Of a stretch of DNA of 64,000 nucleotides, positions 1-8,754 are shown piece after piece; within the stretch, counting starts at the first letter, position 1; each line of letters starts with the position of its first letter. The notes under the pieces were generated by a model that made no database searches, was not told where the DNA came from, and was given only the letters and a program-made list of their open reading frames with translations. The stretch is from UBA3537 sp038138145 (GTDB lineage: Bacteria > Bacteroidota > Bacteroidia > Flavobacteriales > Flavobacteriaceae): positions 1-64,000 of the forward strand of contig JAYQDD010000002.1 of assembly GCA_038138145.1 (NCBI GenBank), written 5' to 3'. A program made the translations under genes and the position numbers.

Positions 1-224
1 ATATAAAACCCTTTTCCAACTCTCACAATACTTTTTAAATTAATTTTTGAAAAAACGTAGAAGTTTTTTTTAATATGAACATCTAAATTCATAAGATACT
101 AATAATGAGTTGTTTATGTTGCCTTTGTGCCAGAAAAATAATTTGAATTAAAAAAGAACTAATACCTTAAGTTATTGTTTAAGAAGAGATATAAACCTAT
201 ATTTGCCCACCATATTATTATTTT

Positions 225-2165
225 ATGATACAAATTACTTTACCCGATGGAAGTATTCGCTCGTATGAGGAGCGATTGACGGTTATGGATGTTGCCAAAG
301 ACATCAGTGAGGGGTTTGCGCGAAATGTTATTTCGGCGGACTTCAATGATCAAGTGGTAGAAACGTCCACCATTTTGGATACCGACGGTCGACTTGTACT
401 CTATACATGGCGAGATGATGAGGGAAAAAAAGCATTTTGGCATTCTACTGCCCACGTTCTCGCTCAAGCATTAGAGGCGTTATATCCTGGTGTAAAGTTG
501 TCTATAGGACCAGCTATTGATAATGGGTTTTATTATGACGTAGATTTGGGCGAAGGTTCGATATCAGATAAAGACTTTAAATCTATTGAAGATAAAATGC
601 TCGAAATTGCACGAGGAAAACACGATTTTAAAATGAAATCTGTATCCAAAGCCGATGCTTTGAGCAAGTATAAAGAAGAAGCGAATGAGTATAAGGTAGA
701 ATTGATTGAAAATCTTACCGATGGTGATATTACGTTTTGTGATCATGATACCTTTTCAGATTTGTGTCGTGGAGGACATATCCCAAATACAGGCATCATT
801 AAAGCGGTAAAAATATTGAGTGTTGCTGGTGCGTATTGGCGAGGCGATGAAAACAACAAACAACTTACACGTGTTTATGGCACCTCTTTTCCAAAACAAA
901 AAGAGCTCAAGGAATATCTAGAGTTACTCGAAGAAGCTAAAAAACGCGATCATAGAAAACTTGGAAAGCAACTCGAACTGTTTACATTTTCAAAGAGGGT
1001 AGGACAAGGACTTCCGCTTTGGTTACCTAATGGTGCAGCTTTGCGCTCTCGTCTGGAAGATTTCTTGAAAAAAGCGCAAATCAAAGCAGGGTACGAAATG
1101 GTGGTCACGCCACATATTGGTCAAAAAGAATTGTATGTCACATCGGGACATTATGAAAAATATGGAGAAGACAGTTTTCAAGCCATAAAAACACCTAAAG
1201 CCGAAGAAGAGTTTTTACTAAAACCTATGAACTGTCCACATCATTGTGAGATTTATAATGCTAAGCCATTCAGTTATAAAGAACTACCCAAACGCTATGC
1301 CGAATTTGGTACTGTATATCGATATGAGCAAAGTGGCGAATTGCACGGATTAACAAGAGTCCGTGGATTTACGCAAGACGATGCACATATTTTTTGTACA
1401 CCAGATCAATTGGATGAAGAATTTAAGAATGTTATTGATTTAGTGTTGTATGTTTTCGGTTCTTTAGGATTTGAAAACTTTACCGCTCAAGTTTCTGTTC
1501 GCGATTTGGAAACGCCTGAAAAATATATAGGATCTGTAGAAAATTGGGAAAAAGCAGAACAAGCCATCATCAATGCTGCAAAAGATAAAGGATTTGATTA
1601 TGTGATTGAATCTGGTGAAGCGGCTTTCTATGGTCCAAAATTAGATTTTATGGTCAAAGACGCTTTGGGCAGAAGTTGGCAATTGGGTACAATTCAGGTC
1701 GATTATAACCTTCCTGAGCGGTTTGATTTGACCTACAAAGGTGCTGATAATGAATTGCATAGACCTATAATGATTCATCGTGCTCCTTTTGGAAGTATGG
1801 AACGTTTTGTGGCGATTTTGTTGGAGCATACTGGTGGAAATTTCCCACTTTGGCTCATGCCAGAACAAGCAGTAATTCTTACCATCAGTGAGAAATATGA
1901 GAAATACGCCGAAAAAGTTTTAAATTTGTTAGAAAATAACGAAATTCGCGCCCTCATTGACAATAGGAATGAAACCATGGGTAAAAAAATTCGGGATGCC
2001 GAAGTGAAAAAAATACCTTACATGATTATCGTCGGTGAGCAAGAAGAACAAACAGAAACCCTCTCTGTTCGTCAGCATGGCGGTGAAGATTTAGGAACAA
2101 TAAATGTTTCAGAATTTTCAAAAATCATTGAGGATGAAATAAATAAGACTTTAAAACAATTTTAA
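225..2165 (+). CDS. thrS: Threonyl-tRNA synthetase
   Basis: Charges tRNA-Thr with threonine in the cytoplasm. The 646-residue length is normal for bacterial ThrRS. In order I see an N-terminal TGS domain (about 1-62), the editing domain with the HSTAH motif near residue 73 and CRGGH near 180, and the class II catalytic core with the zinc-ligand motif MNCPHHCEIY, motif 2 around ELHGLTRVRGFTQDD and motif 3 around HRAPFGSMERF, followed by the anticodon-binding domain. It is the first gene of a translation operon with infC, rpmI and rplT. The 224 bp upstream hold no gene I can support and no T-box or convincing terminator. Confidence 0.98.
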   Translation: MIQITLPDGSIRSYEERLTVMDVAKDISEGFARNVISADFNDQVVETSTILDTDGRLVLYTWRDDEGKKAFWHSTAHVLAQALEALYPGVKLSIGPAIDNGFYYDVDLGEGSISDKDFKSIEDKMLEIARGKHDFKMKSVSKADALSKYKEEANEYKVELIENLTDGDITFCDHDTFSDLCRGGHIPNTGIIKAVKILSVAGAYWRGDENNKQLTRVYGTSFPKQKELKEYLELLEEAKKRDHRKLGKQLELFTFSKRVGQGLPLWLPNGAALRSRLEDFLKKAQIKAGYEMVVTPHIGQKELYVTSGHYEKYGEDSFQAIKTPKAEEEFLLKPMNCPHHCEIYNAKPFSYKELPKRYAEFGTVYRYEQSGELHGLTRVRGFTQDDAHIFCTPDQLDEEFKNVIDLVLYVFGSLGFENFTAQVSVRDLETPEKYIGSVENWEKAEQAIINAAKDKGFDYVIESGEAAFYGPKLDFMVKDALGRSWQLGTIQVDYNLPERFDLTYKGADNELHRPIMIHRAPFGSMERFVAILLEHTGGNFPLWLMPEQAVILTISEKYEKYAEKVLNLLENNEIRALIDNRNETMGKKIRDAEVKKIPYMIIVGEQEEQTETLSVRQHGGEDLGTINVSEFSKIIEDEINKTLKQF

Positions 2166-2186
2166 GTTTAATTAAAACAAATAGTC

Positions 2187-2741
2187 ATAGCAATACGTAG
2201 AAGAAGAAGCAGAGGCCCAATGCGGGTCATCAAAGAAGACCAACACCGCATCAACAGAAAAATTACTGCTGAAGAGGTGCGTTTAGTTGGTGACAATGTT
2301 GAAATTGGAGTTTATAAACGTTCCGCGGCACTGGCCATTGCAGACGAACAAGGTTTAGATCTTGTAGAAATTTCTCCAAAAGCTGTTCCTCCTGTATGTA
2401 AAGTTATGGATTACAAGAAGTTTCTTTATGAACAAAAGAAACGTGAAAAAGCGCTAAAATCCAAAGCCGCAAAGGTCGTGGTAAAGGAAATACGCTTTGG
2501 ACCAAATACAGATGACCACGATTATAACTTCAAGAAAAAACACGCAGAAAAGTTTTTGAAAGAAGGTGCAAAATTAAAGGCGTTTGTGTTTTTTAAAGGA
2601 CGTTCTATCATATTTAAAGAACAAGGTCAAATCTTGTTGTTGCGTTTGGCGCAAGATTTGGAAGAGCTTGGAAAGGTAGAACAAATGCCAAAATTGGAAG
2701 GTAAACGTATGATTATGTTTATTGCACCAATCAAAAAATAG
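2187..2741 (+). CDS. infC: Translation initiation factor IF-3, probable non-AUG start
   Basis: IF-3 binds the 30S subunit, prevents premature joining of 50S and checks the initiator tRNA and start codon. The protein has the standard N-domain (HRINRKI, VRLVGDN), the basic linker and the C-domain (KEIRFGPN, FFKGR). The first in-frame ATG is at 2220, but the frame is open upstream to a TAA at 2169-2171 and encodes an arginine-rich stretch (IAIRRRRSRGP) that resembles the normal IF-3 lead. I therefore place the start at the ATA codon at 2187. infC genes commonly use rare AUU/AUA/AUC starts, which lets IF-3 autoregulate. ATA at 2181 or ATG at 2220 remain alternatives; the ATG form would be 173 aa. 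Confidence 0.9.
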   Translation: MAIRRRRSRGPMRVIKEDQHRINRKITAEEVRLVGDNVEIGVYKRSAALAIADEQGLDLVEISPKAVPPVCKVMDYKKFLYEQKKREKALKSKAAKVVVKEIRFGPNTDDHDYNFKKKHAEKFLKEGAKLKAFVFFKGRSIIFKEQGQILLLRLAQDLEELGKVEQMPKLEGKRMIMFIAPIKK

Positions 2742-2774
2742 AATAAAAGCGAATAACTAAATAAAAAGCAGAAC

Positions 2775-2972
2775 ATGCCAAAAATGAAAACAAAATCTAG
2801 TGCCAAAAAACGCTTCAAGCTTACTGGCTCTGGAAAAATCAAAAGAAAGCATGCGTTTAAAAGCCACATCTTGACAAAGAAGTCTAAAAAACGTAAGCTT
2901 GCCCTCACCCACAGTACTTTGGTACACGAAAGTGACGAGGCCAACATCAAACAACAATTACGCTTAAAGTAA
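2775..2972 (+). CDS. rpmI: 50S ribosomal protein L35
   Basis: Small, strongly basic 65-residue protein of the large ribosomal subunit. It has the L35 pattern: a start of MPKMKTKSSAKKRF, then a TGSGKIKRKHAFKSHIL segment and a lysine-rich tail. It lies 33 bp after infC and before rplT, the usual infC-rpmI-rplT order, which supports the call despite its size. Confidence 0.97.
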   Translation: MPKMKTKSSAKKRFKLTGSGKIKRKHAFKSHILTKKSKKRKLALTHSTLVHESDEANIKQQLRLK

Positions 2973-3068
2973 GGGTAATTTAGGTAACATTAATTTTTAA
3001 CCATGGAGTTTGGCCGATAAAAGATTCTGAAACAAGTCAGAACGCCAACTACAAAAAAAAGAAACATT

Positions 3069-3413
3069 ATGCCAAGATCAGTAAATTCAGTGGCCAAAAG
3101 AGCCCGCAGAAAAAAAGTCCTAAAACAAGCCAAAGGCTATTTTGGGCGCCGCAAAAATGTGTGGACTGTTGCAAAAAATGCAGTAGATAAAGCCATGCTT
3201 TATGCGTATAGAGATCGTAGAAACAAGAAAAGAACCTTCCGTGCCCTTTGGATCATGCGTATCAACGCTGGTGCACGACTACACGGAATGTCGTACTCTC
3301 AATTTATGGGGAAACTTAAAGCTAATAACATTGACCTCAACCGTAAGGTTTTGGCCGACTTAGCCATGAACGACCCTAAAGCTTTTGAAGCTATTGTACA
3401 AAAAATAAAATAA
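3069..3413 (+). CDS. rplT: 50S ribosomal protein L20
   Basis: L20 is an early-assembly 23S rRNA-binding protein. The 114-residue length and motifs are standard (MPRSVNSVAKRARRKK, KGYFGRRKNVW, FRALWIMRINAGAR). It is the last gene of the thrS operon. The 96 bp between rpmI and rplT are longer than other spacings in the operon and could hold a leader, but I see no clear conserved structure there. A strong terminator follows at 3447-3478. Confidence 0.98.
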   Translation: MPRSVNSVAKRARRKKVLKQAKGYFGRRKNVWTVAKNAVDKAMLYAYRDRRNKKRTFRALWIMRINAGARLHGMSYSQFMGKLKANNIDLNRKVLADLAMNDPKAFEAIVQKIK

Positions 3414-3446
3414 GGCAACTGCCTAATTATCAACCTTTTATTCGCT

Positions 3447-3478
3447 AAAAAACCCGCTCTTTCGAGCGGGTTTTTTTT
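3447..3478 (+). terminator. Intrinsic terminator after rplT
   Basis: The A-run AAAAAA leads into CCCGCTC, a TTTC-type loop, GAGCGGG and a run of eight T. It ends the thrS-infC-rpmI-rplT transcript. Because the A-run mirrors the T-run, it can also stop transcription of the convergent haemoglobin gene on the minus strand. Confidence 0.93.
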
Positions 3479-3480
3479 AT

Positions 3481-3864
3481 TTATATATTGTTTATTTGAT
3501 TCATTTTGACCAACATGACGGTTTTCATCAATTGCCCGCGTTCTTTGGCTTTTGAGGCAATTTCGCCTTCATAAAAACGGTCAATTGTAGCTTCCCAAAG
3601 TTCTACCCAGCGTTCAAAATGTGTTTCTGTTAGAGATTCCTTGGCGTTTAAAGCAATATGTTTCATCATGGGGTTGCCTTTGTAGGCCGCAGTCCCCAAA
3701 AGTGCAAATTCCCAAAACTTATACATTTTTGGCAAATGGTCGTCCCAATCCACATGGGCAACATCATTAAAAATGTACCCAATACAATCGTCATTTCTTA
3801 CTTTTTTATAAAAACTATCGACCAGAAGTTTAACATCGGTAGGGGTTGAAATATCTTTTTTCAT
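3481..3864 (-). CDS. Group III truncated haemoglobin
   Basis: Small haem protein of the truncated globin superfamily (127 aa), likely binding O2 or reacting with NO or peroxide. The sequence has the short 2-on-2 globin length and the likely proximal haem histidine in THFERWVELW at about residues 80-90, with aromatic residues in the B and E helix regions (FYKKV, YKFWEF). There is no signal peptide, so it should be cytoplasmic. It sits 14 bp upstream of nothing else on its strand and is convergent with rplT. The physiological ligand cannot be told from the sequence. Confidence 0.88.
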   Translation of the reverse strand: MKKDISTPTDVKLLVDSFYKKVRNDDCIGYIFNDVAHVDWDDHLPKMYKFWEFALLGTAAYKGNPMMKHIALNAKESLTETHFERWVELWEATIDRFYEGEIASKAKERGQLMKTVMLVKMNQINNI

Positions 3865-3878
3865 AGGTTGTCATAAAT

Positions 3879-5141
3879 TTAGGTTTTTCTTTTTTTCTTT
3901 TTGGCCGCAGGAAACAAAACATTATTCAAAATGAGTCGGTATCCAGGGGAGGTCGGGTGAAGTTCTAGCTCTGTTTTGGGATCTCCTACTCTGTGGGTAT
4001 AATCCTCAGGGTCATGTCCTCCATAGAAGGTAAAAAATCCTTTGCCTTTTATGCCATGAATATACCGCGCTTCATTATTGAGTTTATTTTCACCCAGAAT
4101 CAATACGTTGGATTTTATTTGTGCGCTTCCATAAGAGGTGGTTTGCCCCATAAATCCCTTTATCAAAGCGGTATGATTTTGATTGAGCATGGTGGGAATT
4201 GGATCCCATTTGGCTGAATAATCCATCAAGGTAAAGTAGTCCGATTCTTTGGGGATTTTACGGATTGTAGTTTGGTCGATAGAGGAAAATTCATACACAT
4301 TAGGATCACGCTCAATGATAAATTCTTTAAACGCAAAAGTGTTTGAAAAATCGAGTTGCGCTTGATAATTAGGCGTCGTCCCATCACCGTCGAACATGGG
4401 TTCACAAATATCTAATTGTTCCGCGGCCAAAGCGATATCGAAACTATCCGTTGCACTGCACATAGCAAACATAAATCCGCCACCTAAAACATATGCTTTT
4501 ATTTTTTGAGCCACAGCCAATTTCGCCTCAGATACTTTGGCAAAACCAAGTTCACGCGCAAGTGCCTTTGCATTATTTTGTTGCTCAATATACCATGCCG
4601 CATTGCGGTAAGCTCTGTAAAATTTCCCATATTGCCCTGTAAAATCCTCATGATGTAGGTGTAACCAATCGTACAAAAGCAATGCATCATTAAGCACTTC
4701 AGTGTCGTATACTACATCGTAAGGAATTTCCGCATAAGTCAGAACTAATGTTACCGCATCATCCCAAGGTTGTTTTCCACTGGGTGAATAAACGGCAATT
4801 TTGGGGGCTTTTTCCAATACAATTGCATCCATATTTTTGCTTGGACTACTGATTTCTTGAAGAATTTGGGCGGTTTTGGAATCACTAATCAATTCGTAAG
4901 AAACCCCACGGATAAGGCATTCTCTTTCTGTACGTTCTGAACTGGGGACCAAAAACGCTCCTCCGCGGTAGTTCAACAACCATTGAACATTTTGTTTTTG
5001 TTCCAACAACCAATATGTAATACCATAGGCCTTTAGGTGATTTTCTTGAGTTTTGGCATCCATTGGAATAAGAATATAACTCGCAAATGACTTTGTAAAA
5101 AGACAAAAGAAAAATACTAAAAAAATGAATTTACGCTGCAT
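3879..5141 (-). CDS. Secreted protein of unknown role (often labelled 'asparagine synthetase B')
   Basis: A 420-residue protein with a clear N-terminal signal peptide (hydrophobic residues 4-20, FLVFFFCLFTKSFAS). The mature part has alternating hydrophobic strands such as KIAVYSP and MDAIVLEK and a glycine-rich VLGGGFMFAMCSATDSFD segment, which suggests an alpha/beta fold like that of secreted amidotransferase-like or ThuA-like domains. I recall homologues in Bacteroidetes carrying the name asparagine synthetase B, but I see neither an N-terminal catalytic Cys nor an ATP-pyrophosphatase SGGxDS motif, and the protein is exported. I treat the function as unknown. It lies between the haemoglobin gene and dnaB on the same strand. 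Confidence 0.7.
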   Translation of the reverse strand: MQRKFIFLVFFFCLFTKSFASYILIPMDAKTQENHLKAYGITYWLLEQKQNVQWLLNYRGGAFLVPSSERTERECLIRGVSYELISDSKTAQILQEISSPSKNMDAIVLEKAPKIAVYSPSGKQPWDDAVTLVLTYAEIPYDVVYDTEVLNDALLLYDWLHLHHEDFTGQYGKFYRAYRNAAWYIEQQNNAKALARELGFAKVSEAKLAVAQKIKAYVLGGGFMFAMCSATDSFDIALAAEQLDICEPMFDGDGTTPNYQAQLDFSNTFAFKEFIIERDPNVYEFSSIDQTTIRKIPKESDYFTLMDYSAKWDPIPTMLNQNHTALIKGFMGQTTSYGSAQIKSNVLILGENKLNNEARYIHGIKGKGFFTFYGGHDPEDYTHRVGDPKTELELHPTSPGYRLILNNVLFPAAKKKKRKT

Positions 5142-5161
5142 GGATTATCCCATATTTTAGA

Positions 5162-6706
5162 TTAATATGGCGTATCGTCGTCTGGCGGACCAAATGCGTC
5201 GTTCGGGTCCATTTGGATTGAATTATCATCAGAAAACGTATCATCGTTGGCAGCAGCGTTCATTTTGGAATGGAACTCAGCATCAAAAGGCGAATCAAAA
5301 TTATCCAAATTATCAAATTTACCGAGATGACCAATAAATTTCAACCTTATACTGTCTAATCCTCCGTTTCTGTGCTTGGCTATAATAAATTCGGCCTGAC
5401 CTTCACAAGGGGTGTGTTCCTCGTCGTCCCATTCTTCGATTTTGTAATATTCTGGTCTATAAATGAACGATACAATATCTGCATCTTGCTCAATTGCACC
5501 AGATTCTCTCAAATCAGAAAGTAGAGGACGTTTACTTCCACCACGTGTTTCGACCGCTCTGGACAGCTGAGACAGCGCAATAACAGGAACACTTAATTCT
5601 TTCGCGAGTGCTTTAAGGTTTCTAGAAATCATTGAAATTTCTTGCTCTCTGTTTCCTGTCTTTTGACTTCCGCCAGCGGTCATTAATTGTAAATAATCGA
5701 CAATGATGAGTTTGATGCCATTTTGTGAAGCCAATCGTCTCGCTTTTGCCCGTAAATCAAAAATGGATAGCGATGGAGTGTCGTCAATGTATAAAGGTGC
5801 TTTTTCGAGTGATTTAACTTTTACATTGAGTTGTTCCCATTCGTGCTTTTCGAGTTTTCCTGTTCTTAATTTTTCTGAACTAAGACCTGTTTCTGAAGAG
5901 ATTAATCGGGTAATAAGTTGTACAGAAGACATTTCGAGTGAAAAGAATGCTACTGGGATGTTTTGATTTACTGCAATGTTACGCGCCATGGAGAGCGTTA
6001 GGGCTGTTTTCCCCATACCCGGACGAGCAGCAACAATAATAAGGTCACTTTCTTGCCATCCCGATGTAAGCCGATCCACTTTATCAAAGCCCGAAGGTAT
6101 TCCACTCAAGCCCTCTTTATTGGAGATTTCTTCGATTTTTCGTTTGGCTTGAAATACTAAATCTTGAGCAGTTTCTGTAGATTTTTTAATATTGCCTTGA
6201 GTGACATCATAAAGTTTTGATTCAGCTTTATCTAAAAGATCGAATACATCTTTGGTTTCATCAAAAGAGTCTTCAATAATTTCGTTCGAAATTTTGATTA
6301 AGCTACGCTGAATAAATTTTTGCAAAATAATACGCGCATGAAACTCAATATGCGCCGATGATGAAACTTTTTGCGTAAGTCCAATGAGGTAAAAATCCCC
6401 TCCTACGATGTCTAATTTCTGATTTTTTCTGAGTTGAGAAGAAACGGTCAAAAGGTCTATGGGTTGACTGCTTTCAAAAAGCTGAAGTATAGCTTCAAAA
6501 ATATGTTGATGTGCTTCTTTGTAGAACGATTCAACACTCAAAATATCGATCACTTCATCTACCCCTTTTTTATCAATCATCATGGCGCCCAAGACCACTT
6601 CCTCAAGATCAATAGCTTGTGGCGGAATTTTTCCTTGCTCCAAACTGATGATTTTGGATTGATCGGTAGAATATTTTTTAAAAGTCTCTGGTTGTTTCAT
6701 GGTCAC
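5162..6706 (-). CDS. dnaB: Replicative DNA helicase DnaB
   Basis: Hexameric helicase that unwinds DNA ahead of the replisome and loads primase. The 514-residue protein has the N-terminal primase-interaction domain (PPQAIDLEEVVLGAMMID at about 27-45) and the RecA-like C-terminal ATPase domain with Walker A (AARPGMGKTALTLSMA near 230), Walker B (IKLIIVDYLQLM) and LSQLSRAVETR. The length is normal, so no intein is present. An acidic, Asp/Asn-rich C-terminal tail extends past the core. The start ATG at 6706 has 143 bp of non-coding DNA upstream. Confidence 0.97.
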   Translation of the reverse strand: MTMKQPETFKKYSTDQSKIISLEQGKIPPQAIDLEEVVLGAMMIDKKGVDEVIDILSVESFYKEAHQHIFEAILQLFESSQPIDLLTVSSQLRKNQKLDIVGGDFYLIGLTQKVSSSAHIEFHARIILQKFIQRSLIKISNEIIEDSFDETKDVFDLLDKAESKLYDVTQGNIKKSTETAQDLVFQAKRKIEEISNKEGLSGIPSGFDKVDRLTSGWQESDLIIVAARPGMGKTALTLSMARNIAVNQNIPVAFFSLEMSSVQLITRLISSETGLSSEKLRTGKLEKHEWEQLNVKVKSLEKAPLYIDDTPSLSIFDLRAKARRLASQNGIKLIIVDYLQLMTAGGSQKTGNREQEISMISRNLKALAKELSVPVIALSQLSRAVETRGGSKRPLLSDLRESGAIEQDADIVSFIYRPEYYKIEEWDDEEHTPCEGQAEFIIAKHRNGGLDSIRLKFIGHLGKFDNLDNFDSPFDAEFHSKMNAAANDDTFSDDNSIQMDPNDAFGPPDDDTPY

Positions 6707-6849
6707 TAATGTACATAAAAATTGCCATTGGCCGTTATCTTTCTAACGACGATTACTCAACAAAAAAATTGTTAACAAGTTGTAATTATTGTTGATAGCC
6801 CTAAAAAATTGATTTTCAAGGACAATTGAATTTTTATGACAAAACTAAA

Positions 6850-7803
6850 TTAGTCTTTAAAAACCCCCATTTGCGCATATTTAGCCATGCGTTGTTCCAC
6901 CAAAGCTATTGGTGAAAGGGATTTTAATTCTTCAAAAGATTTTAAAATTGCCGTCTCTGTAGCGATATATGTTTTATCAGGGTCTTTGTGTGCCCCACCC
7001 AGCGGTTCTTTTACGATTTGATCGACTAATTTCATGCGTTTCATATCTTTGGCGGTAAGCTTCAAAGCTTCGGCGGCTTGTTCTTTATATTCCCAACTTC
7101 TCCAAAGAATGGAAGAACATGATTCTGGTGAAATTACAGAGTACCAAGTATTTTCGAGCATAAGAACTTTATCACCCACACCTATCCCCAAAGCACCACC
7201 ACTAGCGCCTTCGCCAATAATGACCACAATAATGGGGACTTTTAGTCGTGTCATTTCCAAGATGTTTCGTGCAATGGCTTCGCCTTGTCCGCGTTCCTCA
7301 GCTTCGAGACCAGGATAAGCACCCGGAGTGTCGATAAGCGTGACCACTGGGATTCCAAATTTTTCTGCAGATTTCATCAAGCGCAGCGCTTTTCTATAGC
7401 CCTCAGGATTGGCCATACCAAAATTTCTATACTGTCGTGTTTTGGTATTGAATCCTTTTTGTTGGCCAATGAACATAAAACTTTGATCTCCAATTTTTCC
7501 CAAACCACCAATCATGGCTTTGTCGTCTTTAAAATTACGATCTCCATGCAATTCCAAAAATGATCCTTTGGTTAGCGCATTGATATAATCTAAAGTGTAA
7601 GGTCTATTGGGATGGCGAGACAGTTGTACACGCTGCCACGGGGTTAAGTTTTTGTAAATTTCCTTCTTAGTAGATTCAAGTTTCTTTTGAATTTGATGGC
7701 AAGTTTCAGTAACATCCACTTCGCTTTCTTGACCAATCACTTGGCATTTCTGAAGTTGATCTTCCAATTCTTTTATAGGTAATTCAAATTCTAAATATTC
7801 CAT
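6850..7803 (-). CDS. accA: Acetyl-CoA carboxylase carboxyltransferase subunit alpha
   Basis: Alpha subunit of the carboxyltransferase that moves CO2 from biotin to acetyl-CoA, the first step of fatty acid synthesis. The 317-residue length is typical. Family features include TPWQRVQLSRHPNRP, LHGDRNFKDDKAMIGG, TLIDTPGAYPGLEAEERGQ and the oxyanion-forming IIGEGASGGALGIGVGD. The accD, accB and accC partners are not in this window; the biotin ligase birA is, at 62998-63717. Confidence 0.97.
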   Translation of the reverse strand: MEYLEFELPIKELEDQLQKCQVIGQESEVDVTETCHQIQKKLESTKKEIYKNLTPWQRVQLSRHPNRPYTLDYINALTKGSFLELHGDRNFKDDKAMIGGLGKIGDQSFMFIGQQKGFNTKTRQYRNFGMANPEGYRKALRLMKSAEKFGIPVVTLIDTPGAYPGLEAEERGQGEAIARNILEMTRLKVPIIVVIIGEGASGGALGIGVGDKVLMLENTWYSVISPESCSSILWRSWEYKEQAAEALKLTAKDMKRMKLVDQIVKEPLGGAHKDPDKTYIATETAILKSFEELKSLSPIALVEQRMAKYAQMGVFKD

Positions 7804-7860
7804 AAGAAATTGCTTTTGGTTAGCTTGACCACAAATATATGAACTTTATATTTTTAGTCA

Positions 7861-8754
7861 TCAATCTGAATTAGATTTTGTTGCTTTTTGTTTAAAAAAT
7901 GCATTTAAAATTAAAGTACTAATGATGAGCGAGGCACCAATATAAAATGAAGCACTCATAGTTTCCGATTCTGGAAAAAGAAGCAATGCAAGGACAATAC
8001 CATAAATGGGTTCCAAATTGTAGGTCAATACTACCGAATAAGGTGTGATGTATTTCATTATATGTACAGAAGCAATGAAAGCGTAAGCTGTACAAACAGA
8101 AGCTAAAATGAATAAATAGCCCCAATCTGATGCCGATAAACTGAAGAATTCTTGATCAAATCCATCAGACGAAAAACAAAGAAATATGGAAATAAATAGC
8201 ACTCCACTCACAAATTCATAAAATGAAATGGTGCTGGCATTGTACTGTGCCACAAATTTCCCATTGAATACCGCAAAAAGCGATGAAAACAAAGCCGATA
8301 AAATCCCTAAAATAATCCCTAAAAAATAGTGTAACTCTGTTTGCATGATAAGAAAAATTCCTAGGATAACCAGTAGCCCAAAAAAAAGTTCGTAAATGAT
8401 GATTTTTCTTTTGTAAAAAATGGGTTCGATTAAAGACGCAAAGAAAGCACCTGTAGAAAACATAGCCAAGGCGATAGAAATATTAGCCACTTTGATGGAA
8501 GCAAAAAATGTAATCCAATGCAGCGCAATAATAATTCCTGCAAGGGAAAACCTAAACAAGGTTTTTGGGGAAACGGACAAGTTTATCCCTTTTATTTTTA
8601 TAAAAACAAACATCAAAACACCTGCAATCACCATCCGATACCAAACAAGTGGTATGGCTTCAAGCGAGATTAATTCGCCTAAAATTGCTGTAAATCCAGC
8701 AAGAAATACCAAAAAATGTAGGTGGAACTGATTTTTAAATTTAGCGCTTGGCAT
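7861..8754 (-). CDS. EamA/DMT-family membrane transporter
   Basis: Predicted inner-membrane transporter of the drug/metabolite superfamily with about ten hydrophobic helices in two repeated halves; substrate unknown. I set the start at the ATG at 8752-8754 (MPSAKFKNQF...), giving 297 aa, the usual size. The frame is open to 8862, but that extension lies inside lptG and adds a second hydrophobic segment that fits no EamA protein. With the chosen start it overlaps the end of lptG by 14 bp, consistent with a tgt-lptG-transporter operon. Confidence 0.85.
   Translation of the reverse strand: MPSAKFKNQFHLHFLVFLAGFTAILGELISLEAIPLVWYRMVIAGVLMFVFIKIKGINLSVSPKTLFRFSLAGIIIALHWITFFASIKVANISIALAMFSTGAFFASLIEPIFYKRKIIIYELFFGLLVILGIFLIMQTELHYFLGIILGILSALFSSLFAVFNGKFVAQYNASTISFYEFVSGVLFISIFLCFSSDGFDQEFFSLSASDWGYLFILASVCTAYAFIASVHIMKYITPYSVVLTYNLEPIYGIVLALLLFPESETMSASFYIGASLIISTLILNAFFKQKATKSNSD

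Noticed and set aside
124..145. TTTG and TAATTTG in the thrS upstream region as a promoter
   Set aside because: The spacing is only 11 nt and the -7 box lacks one base, so it does not fit the Bacteroidetes consensus.
105..146. A 13-codon frame rich in cysteine (MSCLCCLCARKII) 80 bp before thrS
   Set aside because: It looks like a leader peptide, but thrS would need threonine codons, no terminator or alternative hairpin follows, and no promoter with both boxes is near. Chance is more likely; the missing upstream gene might matter.
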